Shown: positions 36,776 to 46,955, counted from the stretch's first letter. The stretch is DNA of 64,000 bases from an uncultured Methanobrevibacter sp. (GCF_902784195.1 NZ_CACZTX010000006.1:62001-126000); one strand, 5' to 3'. Notes: a model not told the origin generated them from the sequence alone. A program made the numbers and translations.

Positions 36776-36866
36776 ATTTTATCTCCAATTTTAAAAATCA
36801 ATATTTTTTGTAATTATCTCTTAATTTCTCCAATCATAAAATCCAAATATTTATTAGTAATTATTA

Positions 36867-37508
36867 TTATCTATAATTTTCCATAATTTCAATGATTTTC
36901 TTGATTTTCTCTTCATCCTTGAATCCTTCAGTTTCAACGGAACTGCTTAAGTCAACTGCAAATGGATTGAATTCCTCAATAGCTAAAGCCAGGTTTTCAC
37001 TGTTTAGACCTCCAGCTAAAAAAATGGAATTCTCAAAGAATTCACTCTCTTTATCTAGTAGACTCCAGTCGAATGTTTTGCCAGAGCCTTTTCCACTGTC
37101 TAATATAAAATAGTCAGATGCTGAATCTCGCCACTTCAATAGCTCATCATCATAATCAGCACCATCTTTTATTTCAATTGCATTTATAACAGGTATTTGT
37201 TTTCCAGTTTCTTCAATTGATTTATCTTTTAGATTCCTTATATACTTTTCATCTTCATCTCCATGAAGCTGGGCCATTTCGATTATTCCATCCTTGAACA
37301 AATCTACAATTAGCTTCATGTGCTCATTCACAAAGACTCCTACAGGAACTATATCCTCACTTAAAAGGTCTGACAATTCCTTAGCCTGCTCATATGATAC
37401 CTTACGTGGACTCTCTGCAAAAACAAATCCAATGTAATCCGGCTTGTAGCTATTTGCCATTTCTATATCTTCAGCCCTTCTCATTCCACAAATCTTAAGC
37501 TTAACCAT
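36867..37508 (-). CDS. trpF: Phosphoribosylanthranilate isomerase
   Basis: Third step of the tryptophan branch. The 213-residue TIM barrel begins KLKICGMRRAEDIEMA with the catalytic Cys, has AQLHGDED in the middle, and ends in FILDSGKGSGKTFDW and AGGLNSENL. All active-site parts are present. It lies 15 bp after trpC and upstream of trpB in the operon. Confidence 0.95.
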   Translation of the reverse strand: MVKLKICGMRRAEDIEMANSYKPDYIGFVFAESPRKVSYEQAKELSDLLSEDIVPVGVFVNEHMKLIVDLFKDGIIEMAQLHGDEDEKYIRNLKDKSIEETGKQIPVINAIEIKDGADYDDELLKWRDSASDYFILDSGKGSGKTFDWSLLDKESEFFENSIFLAGGLNSENLALAIEEFNPFAVDLSSSVETEGFKDEEKIKKIIEIMENYR

Positions 37509-37523
37509 TCTTTAACTCCAAAA

Positions 37524-38300
37524 TTAAGCGTTCTTCAACTCCTCAATCATAGCCTTTTTATCATCACTTCTCATTAAAGTTTCACCAATCAAGACTGCAT
37601 CAACATTGTTTTCCTTTAATTTCCTTACATCTTCAGCAGTTTTAATTCCACTTTCTGAGATAAATATGATATCATCACTAACCAATCTACGTAGGTTTAT
37701 GCTGTTTTCAATATCAACAGTGAAATCAGCAAGATTCCTATTGTTTACACCTATTATCTCTGCACCAGCATCTATTGCAGTCCTGATCTCATTTGCATCA
37801 TGAGTTTCAACAATAGCAGAAAGACCTAAATCATGAGCTAAATCCAAATATTTCTTCAATTGAACATCCTCAAGTATTGAAACAATCAAAAGAATAGCTG
37901 AAGCCCCTAATGATTTAGCTTCCCATATCATATATTCATCTATTGTAAAGTCTTTTCTTAAAATTGGAATAGATACATTTTCAGCAATTTCCTTAAGGTA
38001 ATCGTTAGATCCCTTGAAAAAATATGATTCTGTCAAAACTGATATTGCAGATGCTCCTGCTTGCTCATAATCCTTTGCGATTTTAATGTAATCAAAATCT
38101 TCAGCTATTAATCCTTTTGAAGGAGAAGCTTTCTTGACTTCCGCAATGATGGCAATTTCAGGGTCTTTCAAAGCTTCCTTAAAAGGGAAGTCATCATTGA
38201 TATCCAGTTTTGATACTTCCTCTTTGAGTTGGCTTAAAGGCTTATTCCTTTTTGATTCAACCAATCTCTCTTCAGTCTTTGCAACAATTTTTTCCAGCAT
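37524..38300 (-). CDS. trpC: Indole-3-glycerol-phosphate synthase
   Basis: Fourth step of tryptophan synthesis. The TIM barrel shows IIAEVKKASPSKGLI with the catalytic Lys, ILRKDFTIDEYMIWEA and GVNNRNLADF. The 258-residue product starting at 38300 (MLEKIVAKTEERL) matches the usual N-terminus and has a GATGAT ribosome binding site. An upstream ATG at 38360 would add 20 residues and overlap trpD by 32 bp; I prefer the shorter form. Confidence 0.92.
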   Translation of the reverse strand: MLEKIVAKTEERLVESKRNKPLSQLKEEVSKLDINDDFPFKEALKDPEIAIIAEVKKASPSKGLIAEDFDYIKIAKDYEQAGASAISVLTESYFFKGSNDYLKEIAENVSIPILRKDFTIDEYMIWEAKSLGASAILLIVSILEDVQLKKYLDLAHDLGLSAIVETHDANEIRTAIDAGAEIIGVNNRNLADFTVDIENSINLRRLVSDDIIFISESGIKTAEDVRKLKENNVDAVLIGETLMRSDDKKAMIEELKNA

Positions 38301-38328
38301 ATAATCATCTATTAGTAAGCTAAGGTAT

Positions 38329-39336
38329 TTATCTATTTGTAACTTCAATGAATCTTTCAAGCTGATTCAATGCCTTGCCTGAGTCAATGACCTCTTCAGC
38401 TAACCTGATTCCATCTTCCAATGAATCCACTTTCCCTGCAACATATAATCCTGCAGCTGAATTCAAAAGGACTGCATTTCTTCTTGGACCTTTTTCTCCG
38501 TTCAACACAGCTAATGTGATTTCTGCATTTTCCTTTGCATCCCCTCCAACAAGGTCTTCCTTAGATGAAATAGACATGCCAAAGTCCTCTGGAGAAAGTT
38601 CATAAGTCCTTGTCTTGCCATCCTTGAGTTCACATACTGCAGTCTTGTCACTAGCTGAAATCTCATCCATCACATCCAATCCATAGACAACCATTGCAGA
38701 CTTAACCCCTAAATTTTTCAAAACATCTGTAAGGGGCTCCAAGAGTTCCCTTTCATACACTCCCAACACTTCCATTGAAGCACCTGCAGGACTTGTCAAT
38801 GGTCCTAAAATATTGAATATTGTTCTAATGGAAAGCTCTTTACGCACTCCTGCAACATATTTCATTGAGAGATGGTAGTTTTGAGCAAAAAGGAAACATA
38901 AGTTTATTTCCTTTAGGCAACTTAAGCTTTTTTCAGGACTTATATTGATATTGACCCCTAATGCCTCAAGCACATCTGCTGCACCACATTTGCTTGAAGC
39001 GGATCTGTTTCCATGCTTTGCCACTGGAACGCCTGCAGCTGAAATCACAATGGAAGAGGTAGTGGAAATATTAAATGTATTTGAACCGTCCCCACCAGTT
39101 CCAACAATTTCCAAGACTTCCTCATCATTCAATAACCTTACACAGTGAGCCCTCATAGCTTCAGCAGATGCTGTGATTTCATCAATAGTTTCACCTTTCA
39201 TTGACATTGCTGTTAAGTATGCGCTCATTTGAACTTCACTTGCCTTTCCGCTCATGATCTCATCCATTGTCTCATAAGCTTCCTCATAAGTTAAATCTTC
39301 ATGTTTATATACCTTTAAAATTGCTTCTTTAATCAT
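38329..39336 (-). CDS. trpD: Anthranilate phosphoribosyltransferase
   Basis: Transfers phosphoribosyl from PRPP to anthranilate. The 335 residues show the PRPP motif GTGGDGSNTFNIST (about 81-94), KHGNRSASSKCGAADVLE and NILGPLTSP. It is a stand-alone trpD, not fused to trpG. It follows trpG by 97 bp and precedes trpC. AAGGGAT supports the start. Confidence 0.95.
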   Translation of the reverse strand: MIKEAILKVYKHEDLTYEEAYETMDEIMSGKASEVQMSAYLTAMSMKGETIDEITASAEAMRAHCVRLLNDEEVLEIVGTGGDGSNTFNISTTSSIVISAAGVPVAKHGNRSASSKCGAADVLEALGVNINISPEKSLSCLKEINLCFLFAQNYHLSMKYVAGVRKELSIRTIFNILGPLTSPAGASMEVLGVYERELLEPLTDVLKNLGVKSAMVVYGLDVMDEISASDKTAVCELKDGKTRTYELSPEDFGMSISSKEDLVGGDAKENAEITLAVLNGEKGPRRNAVLLNSAAGLYVAGKVDSLEDGIRLAEEVIDSGKALNQLERFIEVTNR

Positions 39337-39432
39337 AAAAAATCCCTTTCTTGCTTTTTAAAAATTCTAATGTCTTCAATTAATCAGTTTTACTATTCTT
39401 TATTTAAAATAATATTTTTAAACAATCAATTA

Positions 39433-40002
39433 CTATACCTTATTTAAAAAATTCTCTATAATTGTTAATCCATCTGGTGTCAATATTGATTCTGGGTGAA
39501 ATTGTAGTCCATAGACATCAAATTCCTTATGCTTTACAGCCATGACTTCACCATCATCCTCTGATTTGGATATGATTTTCAATGAATCTGGAAGTGTATC
39601 CTCCAACAAGCTTAATGAATGATATCTTCCTACGGTTATCTCATTTGGCAACCCTTCAAAAAGGGAATCTAAGTCTAAGGAAATTCTTGAAGACTTACCA
39701 TGCATCAATCTTTTTGCATATGAAACCTTAGCTCCAAATGCTGTGCAGATTGCCTGATGGCCTAAACAGACCCCCAAAATTGGAATTTCACTATAAAATT
39801 CCTTAACTATATCTATGCAGATTCCTGCATTTTCACATCTTCCAGGACCTGGGGACAATATGATTGCTTCAGGATTCAAAGCCCTAATTTCATCAATGCT
39901 AATTTTATCATTCCTATAAACCATTATATCTGGATAAACTTCACCAATCAATTGGAATAGGTTATATGAAAAGCTGTCATAATTGTCTATAAGTAGAATC
40001 AT
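39433..40002 (-). CDS. trpG: Anthranilate synthase component II (glutamine amidotransferase)
   Basis: The 189-residue class I amidotransferase supplies ammonia to TrpE. The nucleophile is Cys79 in GVCLGHQ, and the His/Glu pair is in QFHPESILTPDG near residue 171. Its ATG overlaps the trpE stop by four bases, so translation is coupled. PabA is closely related, but the operon context settles it as TrpG. Confidence 0.95.
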   Translation of the reverse strand: MILLIDNYDSFSYNLFQLIGEVYPDIMVYRNDKISIDEIRALNPEAIILSPGPGRCENAGICIDIVKEFYSEIPILGVCLGHQAICTAFGAKVSYAKRLMHGKSSRISLDLDSLFEGLPNEITVGRYHSLSLLEDTLPDSLKIISKSEDDGEVMAVKHKEFDVYGLQFHPESILTPDGLTIIENFLNKV

Positions 40003-41642
40003 TCTATCCCTCCATCTGCTAATCTTAAAGCATTCATTACTGCTCTTGCCTTATTGTTGCACTCTTCAAATTCATTCTCAGGCACACTGTCTGCAACAAT
40101 GCCTGCACCAACTCTAATGAAAACCTTTTTGTCCCTTGCAAATGCAATTCTGATTGCAATGCAAGTGTCTAAATTGCCGGTTAAATCTATGTATCCAATA
40201 GCTCCACCATAGATTCCTCTCTTATTGTCTTCAAGCTCATTGATTATCTCACAAGCCCTTATCTTTGGGGCTCCGGATAATGTACCCGCGGGAAGGATTG
40301 AATCAATTGTGGATAAGTAGTCATAATTCTCTCTTAGAATTCCTTCAACAGTTGAACCTATATGCATCACATGGGAGAACCTTACAATATCCATGTATCT
40401 ATTCACCTTAACAGATCCTATTTCACTTATTTTACCAATGTCATTTCTTCCCAAATCAACCAGCATATTATGTTCAGCCAATTCCTTTTCATCAGCAAGC
40501 AAGTCCTCTTCCAATAATCTGTCTTCCTCGTCTGTTTTTCCTCTTGGCCTTGTTCCTGCAAGAGGGAAAGTGTAGACTTGATTGTCAACAAGCTTTACAA
40601 GGGTTTCTGGACTTGCACCTGCAATCTCTATGTCATCACTTGAGAAATAGAACATATAAGGTGAAGGGTTTGTAGTTCTTAAGACCCTATAAACATCAAA
40701 CAGGCTTCCTTCAATATCCGCTTCAATTCTATTTGAAAGCACGACTTGGAATATGTCTCCTTCTGTAATGTAATCCTTTGCCTTTTCAACCATATCGCAG
40801 TATTCATCTTTTGAAAACAAGTATCTGAAATCGGATTTGAGTTCAATAGGTAAATGTTTGGTAATTTCCTTCCTAATCTTATCTATCTCTTCCAAGGAAT
40901 CTATTTCCCTCATTTTTTGACTAGCTTCCAATGTTTTCTTATTGGTTAAATGATGATTGAAATCATCATCAAGCAAATCCACAATATTATCTGCCTTAAT
41001 GATATCCACTATGTCCAAAATGGATTTGCATGCTTCAGCATAGTTTTCTTCAATGAAACGTTGATCTTCACTTATTTCCATATTAACAATGACAACAATC
41101 TTTTGCTTAAAATTGTCAAATGCAATTACCTTATCAAAAAGCATCAAATCAACATCCTTGAATGCATCCTGATTCTGTGCATCCAAGATAAGTGAAGGTT
41201 CACTGTATTTAATGTAATCATAAGAGAAATATCCTACAAGCCCTCCTGAAAAAGGAGGCATCCCTTCAATCTTTGGGGATTTGTTCTCTTCCACAATTTC
41301 TCTGATATACTCTCCAGGATTATCAGTTTTGACTTTAAAGCATTTGTCTTCATCATCTTCTATTTCACAATCACTGAAACTTGACATGCCTTTAATGGAG
41401 AGATTGCCGTCTTGACAGGTAATTTCAAGAATAGGATTGAAACCTAAGAAACTGTATCTTCCCCAATTTTTAGAATCCTCTACACTTTCAAGCATGTAGC
41501 AATGATTGCTTAAGATCCTAAGTCTTCTTAAAACTTCAATAGAAGTTTTTGTATCTGAAAATATCTCGCAGCTAATTGGAATCCTTTTATAGGAAGGATC
41601 CTTAGCTATTTCTTTTGCTTCTTCAATATTGGGGAAAAACAC
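39999..41642 (-). CDS. trpE: Anthranilate synthase component I
   Basis: Converts chorismate to anthranilate; first and feedback-controlled step. The 547 residues carry the chorismate-binding core (GDIFQVVLSNR, FPLAGTRPRG, LPAGTLSGAPKIRA, RVGAGIVADS). The N-terminal LLESVEDS-like tryptophan-inhibition motif appears as MLESVEDSKNWGRYSF near residue 49. The start is a GTG behind GGAGAT. It is first in the operon, whose promoter at 41719-41775 shows TRP-box-like hexamers. Confidence 0.96.
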   Translation of the reverse strand: MFFPNIEEAKEIAKDPSYKRIPISCEIFSDTKTSIEVLRRLRILSNHCYMLESVEDSKNWGRYSFLGFNPILEITCQDGNLSIKGMSSFSDCEIEDDEDKCFKVKTDNPGEYIREIVEENKSPKIEGMPPFSGGLVGYFSYDYIKYSEPSLILDAQNQDAFKDVDLMLFDKVIAFDNFKQKIVVIVNMEISEDQRFIEENYAEACKSILDIVDIIKADNIVDLLDDDFNHHLTNKKTLEASQKMREIDSLEEIDKIRKEITKHLPIELKSDFRYLFSKDEYCDMVEKAKDYITEGDIFQVVLSNRIEADIEGSLFDVYRVLRTTNPSPYMFYFSSDDIEIAGASPETLVKLVDNQVYTFPLAGTRPRGKTDEEDRLLEEDLLADEKELAEHNMLVDLGRNDIGKISEIGSVKVNRYMDIVRFSHVMHIGSTVEGILRENYDYLSTIDSILPAGTLSGAPKIRACEIINELEDNKRGIYGGAIGYIDLTGNLDTCIAIRIAFARDKKVFIRVGAGIVADSVPENEFEECNNKARAVMNALRLADGGIE

Positions 41643-41998
41643 TTTTAATCTCCTTTATTATATTATACTTTTTAAAATTATTTTTTAATCATATATTTTA
41701 ATTATATATTTTAAATAATGTATACTTTATTATGTATAATGTACTATTTAAATCTTTGTTGTATAAAAATGTACATTAACTAAAAACATTGGCAAATAGA
41801 TAAATAATAAAAAATTTAAATAATGATTTAATATAATTATTAACATTATTCAATATATTTTTAAAAATAATAATTATTTCTAAAATGAAAACGATAATTA
41901 TTAACTTCGTTTAGTTTATAAGTTAACTAAAAAAATAATTTATGAATAATTTCATTTTAAAAATCTAATCCAAAGCCATAAATAAAAAGGTGGACATC
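41643..41998. other. Intergenic region between trpE and trkH
   Basis: About 355 bp with divergent promoters. The trp control elements fill 41719-41775. The trkH side (41800-41998) is A+T-rich with no clear operator. No ORF or RNA gene was seen. Confidence 0.5.
41719..41775 (-). promoter_or_regulatory. trp promoter with TRP-box-like hexamers
   Basis: The minus-strand TATA-like TTTAAATA (about 41747-41754) is flanked by hexamers that are TGTACA or one change from it: TGTACA at 41770, TGTATA at 41760, TGTACT at 41740, TGTATA at 41733 and 41719 (plus-strand reading). TGTACA is the box bound by the repressor TrpY in Methanothermobacter. No trpY gene is next to this operon. Confidence 0.6.
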
Positions 41999-43477
41999 AT
42001 GAGGATAAATTACTTATCAAGGCAAGATATAAAAATCATCTTGCATTATCTTGGATACATTATGATAGGGATAGGGGTAATATTGCTGGTTCCCATATTA
42101 ATAGACCTTTGCTACCTTGAAAATAGATACTTTATTGGATTGATTCCACCAGCAATATCAATTGGATTAGGTTTTTTATTTGTTGAAATGTTTAAGCAGT
42201 ATGATAAACTTAAATTCAAGCACAGCATGTTCATATCAAGTGTCGCTTGGCTATGGGCAGGATTTGTAGGCGCTATCATAATGATGCTGATATTAGACAT
42301 ATCATTTATAGATGCCTTTTTTGAAAACATTTCCGCATGGACCGGAAGTGGATTGACCATGTTCAGTGACGTTGAATCACTGCCAATGTCCATCCTATTT
42401 TTAAGAAGTCTTGAGCAATGGATTGGAGGATTAGGAGTGGTAATCATTTTCATTAACCTCCTTATTAAACCTGGAACCTCTGCATTCAAGCTATACAAAT
42501 CAGAAGCAAGAGACGATAGGATTAGGCCAAACATTAAGAATACCCTTAACAAAACAATACAAATATATCTTATTTACACTTTATTCGGTATCATCCTATA
42601 TCTTTTGGCAGGACTTCCTCTCTTTGACTCTATAAATCTTACATTTACAACCATTTCCACTGGAGGAATGTCAATAAAGAATGCAAATGTAGGATTCTAT
42701 AACAACAACATTGTCTATCTGATTACAATGGTTTTAATGATGCTTGGGGCTACAAGCTTTACAGTCCATTACAATCTGGTTAAGACAAAAGGAAAATCAA
42801 TAATAAAGGATATACAATTCCAAGCCATTATTCTAAGCATAATTATCAGCGGAATACTGATTGCTGCAATAACCCATATGGCTCCAATGAACGTAATATT
42901 CCATATAGTCTCAGCAGTGACAACAACCGGTGCGAATATCGCAAGTTCCAGCGAATTGGCATCCTGGGCACCTGCCTCATTGATTATCATTATGCTATTG
43001 ATGGTGATGGGAGGTTCCTCTGGATCAACTGTAGGTGCTGTAAAGACAATTAGGGTAATTACATTCTTAAGAGGCATAAACCTCACTGTAACAAACGTAA
43101 TCGCTCCTAAAAGGGTTGTAAATACAAAAATAGCAAACAAAACATTTAATGAAAGGGAAATAAAGGAAGCTTCTTCCTACATAGCCGTTTATCTGATGTT
43201 TTTGATTGTATCATGGATAATTATGACTTTCTATACAAATGATCCAATCAATTCATTGTTTGATGTGACATCTACAATAGGTAACGTTGGATTAAGCACA
43301 GGCATGATAAATGGAAGCTTAGCTACACTCCCAAAAATAATGCTAATATTCCTAATGTGGATAGGAAGATTGGAAATCATCCCTATTTTACTTACAATAC
43401 AATTAGGATTCAGAACATTTGACCAAAGCTTAAAATTAGCTAAAAGAAAGTTCAGAAGAATAATTAACTTAAGATAA
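41999..43477 (+). CDS. trkH: Trk/Ktr potassium uptake membrane subunit
   Basis: The 492-residue protein has about ten membrane segments and the four degenerate pore loops of TrkH/KtrB, with selectivity residues in NISAWTGSGLTMF, TFTTISTGGMSIKN, AVTTTGANIASSS and TSTIGNVGLSTG. It moves K+ into the cell and normally needs a cytosolic TrkA/KtrA nucleotide-binding ring; none is adjacent. AGGTGG before the ATG at 41999 supports that start over the GTG at 41990. The downstream gene may be a partner. Confidence 0.92.
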   Translation: MRINYLSRQDIKIILHYLGYIMIGIGVILLVPILIDLCYLENRYFIGLIPPAISIGLGFLFVEMFKQYDKLKFKHSMFISSVAWLWAGFVGAIIMMLILDISFIDAFFENISAWTGSGLTMFSDVESLPMSILFLRSLEQWIGGLGVVIIFINLLIKPGTSAFKLYKSEARDDRIRPNIKNTLNKTIQIYLIYTLFGIILYLLAGLPLFDSINLTFTTISTGGMSIKNANVGFYNNNIVYLITMVLMMLGATSFTVHYNLVKTKGKSIIKDIQFQAIILSIIISGILIAAITHMAPMNVIFHIVSAVTTTGANIASSSELASWAPASLIIIMLLMVMGGSSGSTVGAVKTIRVITFLRGINLTVTNVIAPKRVVNTKIANKTFNEREIKEASSYIAVYLMFLIVSWIIMTFYTNDPINSLFDVTSTIGNVGLSTGMINGSLATLPKIMLIFLMWIGRLEIIPILLTIQLGFRTFDQSLKLAKRKFRRIINLR

Positions 43478-43541
43478 TACATAAGTTAATTACTCATAAA
43501 ATCATAATTATTAGTATTGAGAAGTTAAGTGGGGAAAATTA

Positions 43542-44381
43542 ATGGTTAGTGAAACACAACTCGTATACATGGCTATACAAATAATATACATAATTTTAGG
43601 AATTGCATTTTTCTTTGGACTTTATTTAGTGAGTTCATATATACTCAAATATCTCAAGAGAAATAGGCATAAGAGATTATTGAACTCAACAGAATATTTG
43701 CCTAAAGAAGAGACTCAAACATTGAAACAAGTCTTTTATCTCATCATCATAACACTTTGTTTTGTAGATATCCTTTATTCCTTAGTGTTTTGGTCATCAG
43801 ATGACTTTTACAGGCATTTTATTTTCTATGATGTCCTTGTATCATTGATATGCTGTTTGGCAATTAAAAAAGATACCCTAACAGAAAAAATAATCATGAT
43901 ATTCTTAATCCCCCTATCTTCATTGCTACACTCTACCCTTGATGACCCTGCAATATTATTAGTGATATTATTAGCTGTCCACTTTATAGGATTGGCTTAT
44001 GTAATTAAAGTCTATTATGGCAAATTCATTCATTTCACTGAATCAAATGGATTGGGAATAAGTATCTTATTGTTATTTGGACTTGTATTTGTAAGTTTTA
44101 TTTTTACCTCCTTTGCAGAAGGAAAAAATTTATTAGACTCATTGGTAATGGTTTCAAATGCATTCACAAGTAATGGTTATGCTGTATTAGGAGACACCCC
44201 TATAGGTAAATTGAATAGCCTATTCCTTGTTTGGGGAGGATATATCCTATCAGGAGTAGGTACTGCAACATTAACCACAGCACTTCTCTCAAGACACTTC
44301 AATAAGAGATTTGAAGAATTGGAAGAGCTAATCAAAAACAATAACGATGAAAATGCTGATGATTTAAAAAAAGATGATTAA
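43542..44381 (+). CDS. Ion-channel-like membrane protein with unusual pore loop
   Basis: The 279-residue protein has about seven membrane segments and a charged cytosolic tail rich in Asp/Asn. The C-terminal part (about residues 195-255) is laid out as a two-segment channel pore: a hydrophobic helix, then SLVMVSNAFTSNGYAVLGD, then a Gly-rich helix (YILSGVGTATLTTALL). The filter would be SNGYAVLGD instead of the potassium TVGYGD. It starts 64 bp after trkH on the same strand and may be co-transcribed with it. I cannot name a family for the N-terminal segments. Confidence 0.65.
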   Translation: MVSETQLVYMAIQIIYIILGIAFFFGLYLVSSYILKYLKRNRHKRLLNSTEYLPKEETQTLKQVFYLIIITLCFVDILYSLVFWSSDDFYRHFIFYDVLVSLICCLAIKKDTLTEKIIMIFLIPLSSLLHSTLDDPAILLVILLAVHFIGLAYVIKVYYGKFIHFTESNGLGISILLLFGLVFVSFIFTSFAEGKNLLDSLVMVSNAFTSNGYAVLGDTPIGKLNSLFLVWGGYILSGVGTATLTTALLSRHFNKRFEELEELIKNNNDENADDLKKDD

Positions 44382-44474
44382 TAAAAAATAAGAATAATAA
44401 AAATAAGATTAAAAAATAGAAAATAAAATTCCATCCATTTAATTAAAAGTTCGATTAATTAAACAATGAAATAA

Positions 44475-46955
44475 CTAAGCAACTTGTTTTTTAATTGGTG
44501 GCACATAGCGTTTAAGCAATAGTGACAAACTAATTACTGTAACTGAACTTAATGCCATAGCTAGACCTGCCCATTCTGGACGGAAAACTATGCCCCAAAT
44601 AGGATAAAGTATACCTGCAGCTACAGGAACAAGTATCATATTATATGCAAATGCCCAGAATAGGTTTTCCTTGATTCTTGTCATGACCTTTTTAGAGAAC
44701 TGTATTGAAGCCACCACATTTTCAAGATCCCCTTCCATAATGACAATGTCACCGCTTTCCATAGCAATGTCTGTACCATTGCCCATAGCTACACCAACAT
44801 CCGCTTGAGATAATGCAGGAGCATCATTGATTCCATCTCCAACAAACAAGACTCTTTTTCCTTCCTTTTGAAGTTGGCGAACCTTATCGAGCTTATCATT
44901 AGGGAGCACATTTGCCATTATATTGTCAATTCCAACTGCATTCGCCACAGTGGAAGCGGTTTTTTCATTGTCTCCTGTAAGCATATATGTTTCAATGCCC
45001 ATCTTATGCAAGTGATCAATGGCTGATTTGGAACTGCCTTTAATCTTATCCATTAAAGTGATTATTCCCTTGACTTCACCATCCACTGCCATTACAATGG
45101 TTGTTTTAGCATCTGAAACAAAATCATTGAACTTATTTAAGACCTCTTCACTAACTTCCACACCTTCTGATTCCATAAGCTTAAGGTTTCCTGCAAGTAC
45201 TGAAGAATTGGCACCGTCAATTGATACATTTGCCTTTAAACCTTTACCTGTGACATTTTCAAAGTCTTCCACATCCAATAATTGAAGGTCTTCTTTTCCT
45301 TCATTTGCCAATTTAATATTGTCTGCTTTGAATCTGTTTAATATGGATTTTGCAATTGGATGGCTTGAATTGTTTTCAACACTTGACAATATTTGAAGGA
45401 ATTTGCCCTCATCTATGTCAAAGCTTTCAATGTCAGCAACTTCAGGTTTTCCCTCAGTGATTGTACCTGTCTTATCAAATACACATACATCAACATCCTT
45501 AGAGCTTTCCAAGGTTTCCCCGTTTTTAATGAGTATTCCATATTCAGCTGCCCTTCCAACACCTACAGTAACTGCAGTTGGAGTAGCAAGACCCAATGAA
45601 CATGGACATGCAACAACAAGCACGGATATGAGACATGTGAGCGCAAACAGCAAGCCAGAACATGCAACAAAGTACCATAATAGGAATACAATGATAGCTA
45701 TTGTTAAGATAACTGGTATGAACCAAGCCACTATCTTATTTGCAAGCCTTTGCACAGGAGGTTTAGACCCTTGTGCCTTTTCCACAAGCTGAATGATTTG
45801 AGATAAAACTGTTTCTGAACCAATCTTTTGCGCTTCAATCTTCAATACCCCATCCTGATTGATTGTTCCTGAAAAAACATCAATTCCTGCCTTTTTAAGC
45901 TTAGGAACAGGCTCACCTGTAATCATAGCCTCATCTACATAGCTTTCACCATCAACTACAATGGAGTCTGCTGGAATCTTTTCACCAGGCTTAACAAGCA
46001 AGATGTCACCGATATTGATATCTTCAATATCTATCTCCTTTTCAACTGGATTTCCTTCTGCATCAACAGTTAATAAAGTAGCTGTTTTTGGTTGTAAACC
46101 AATAAGCTCTTTGATTGAAGAGGAGGTTTTTCTTTTAGCCCTTGCTTCAAGATAACGACCTATTGTCAAGAAGGAAGGTAACATCACTGCAGATTCATAA
46201 AGCATGAAACTTGAATCGAGAACAATGCCAAAAGTACCCAATACACTTGATACAAATGCTACGAGAATACCCATTGAATACATTACATCCATATCCAAGT
46301 TTTTATGCTTAAGGGAATTCCATCCTGCCTTTAAAATTGGATAGCTTACATAACAAAATGGGAAAATAGCTATAATCAATGAAAGTTGACCCATAGTGAG
46401 TGGAGGAAGCATTATATGGAAGTGCATTATAGCCATTAAGATTGCTGCAAATACAAGACCTACGATGATCCTATATAATTTGCCTTTTAGATCCTTTTGG
46501 TATCTTTCCTCTTCATCCATCACATCAAGTTCACCATCAAGGCCAAGATATTCAAATCCCAACATTTCAATGGTCTTTTGAATCTCCTTGAGATTAAGCA
46601 TATCCCTATAATACTTTATGGTGACTTTTTGATTGGACAAATTAGCATTTGCCTCTACAACACCATCAACACGTGGAAGGAATCTTTCAACATTGTTTAC
46701 ACAGGATGCACAATGCATGCCATCAATTTGAATTACAACTTCATCTTTTGGAACTGTAAATCCCACTGATTCAACGGTCTTATCGATTATATCAGGAGAA
46801 ATCTTATCATTCAAGACAATATGTGCCTTGTTTGTATTCAAATCCACATTGATGGAATCCACTTCCTCAAGCTTGCCAAGTGATTTTTCTACAAGCAATG
46901 AGCAGGATGAGCAGTGCATGCCATCCACTGGAATATCCAATTCTTTTTGAGCCAT
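44475..46955 (-). CDS. copA: Copper-exporting P1B-type ATPase
   Basis: The 826-residue Cu+ pump has two N-terminal heavy-metal-associated domains (GMHCSSC at 13-19, GMHCASC near 80), eight membrane segments, the CPC metal site in VVACPCSLGLATPTA near residue 448, the phosphorylation site DKTGT near 492, TGDN and GDGINDAP. All catalytic motifs are present. It exports Cu+ from the cytosol. A small metal chaperone gene lies 128 bp upstream on the same strand. Confidence 0.95.
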   Translation of the reverse strand: MAQKELDIPVDGMHCSSCSLLVEKSLGKLEEVDSINVDLNTNKAHIVLNDKISPDIIDKTVESVGFTVPKDEVVIQIDGMHCASCVNNVERFLPRVDGVVEANANLSNQKVTIKYYRDMLNLKEIQKTIEMLGFEYLGLDGELDVMDEEERYQKDLKGKLYRIIVGLVFAAILMAIMHFHIMLPPLTMGQLSLIIAIFPFCYVSYPILKAGWNSLKHKNLDMDVMYSMGILVAFVSSVLGTFGIVLDSSFMLYESAVMLPSFLTIGRYLEARAKRKTSSSIKELIGLQPKTATLLTVDAEGNPVEKEIDIEDINIGDILLVKPGEKIPADSIVVDGESYVDEAMITGEPVPKLKKAGIDVFSGTINQDGVLKIEAQKIGSETVLSQIIQLVEKAQGSKPPVQRLANKIVAWFIPVILTIAIIVFLLWYFVACSGLLFALTCLISVLVVACPCSLGLATPTAVTVGVGRAAEYGILIKNGETLESSKDVDVCVFDKTGTITEGKPEVADIESFDIDEGKFLQILSSVENNSSHPIAKSILNRFKADNIKLANEGKEDLQLLDVEDFENVTGKGLKANVSIDGANSSVLAGNLKLMESEGVEVSEEVLNKFNDFVSDAKTTIVMAVDGEVKGIITLMDKIKGSSKSAIDHLHKMGIETYMLTGDNEKTASTVANAVGIDNIMANVLPNDKLDKVRQLQKEGKRVLFVGDGINDAPALSQADVGVAMGNGTDIAMESGDIVIMEGDLENVVASIQFSKKVMTRIKENLFWAFAYNMILVPVAAGILYPIWGIVFRPEWAGLAMALSSVTVISLSLLLKRYVPPIKKQVA

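Noticed and set aside
38300-38360. trpC starting at 38360
   Set aside because: It would overlap trpD by 32 bp and add 20 residues outside the usual family N-terminus; the ATG at 38300 has a better ribosome binding site.
41140-41195. Transcription attenuator or leader peptide for the trp operon
   Set aside because: No Trp-rich leader frame or alternative hairpins lie between the promoter and trpE; operator control explains the region better.
45403-45792. Open frames antisense to copA
   Set aside because: They are shadows of the ATPase frame, and all P-type motifs are on the minus strand.
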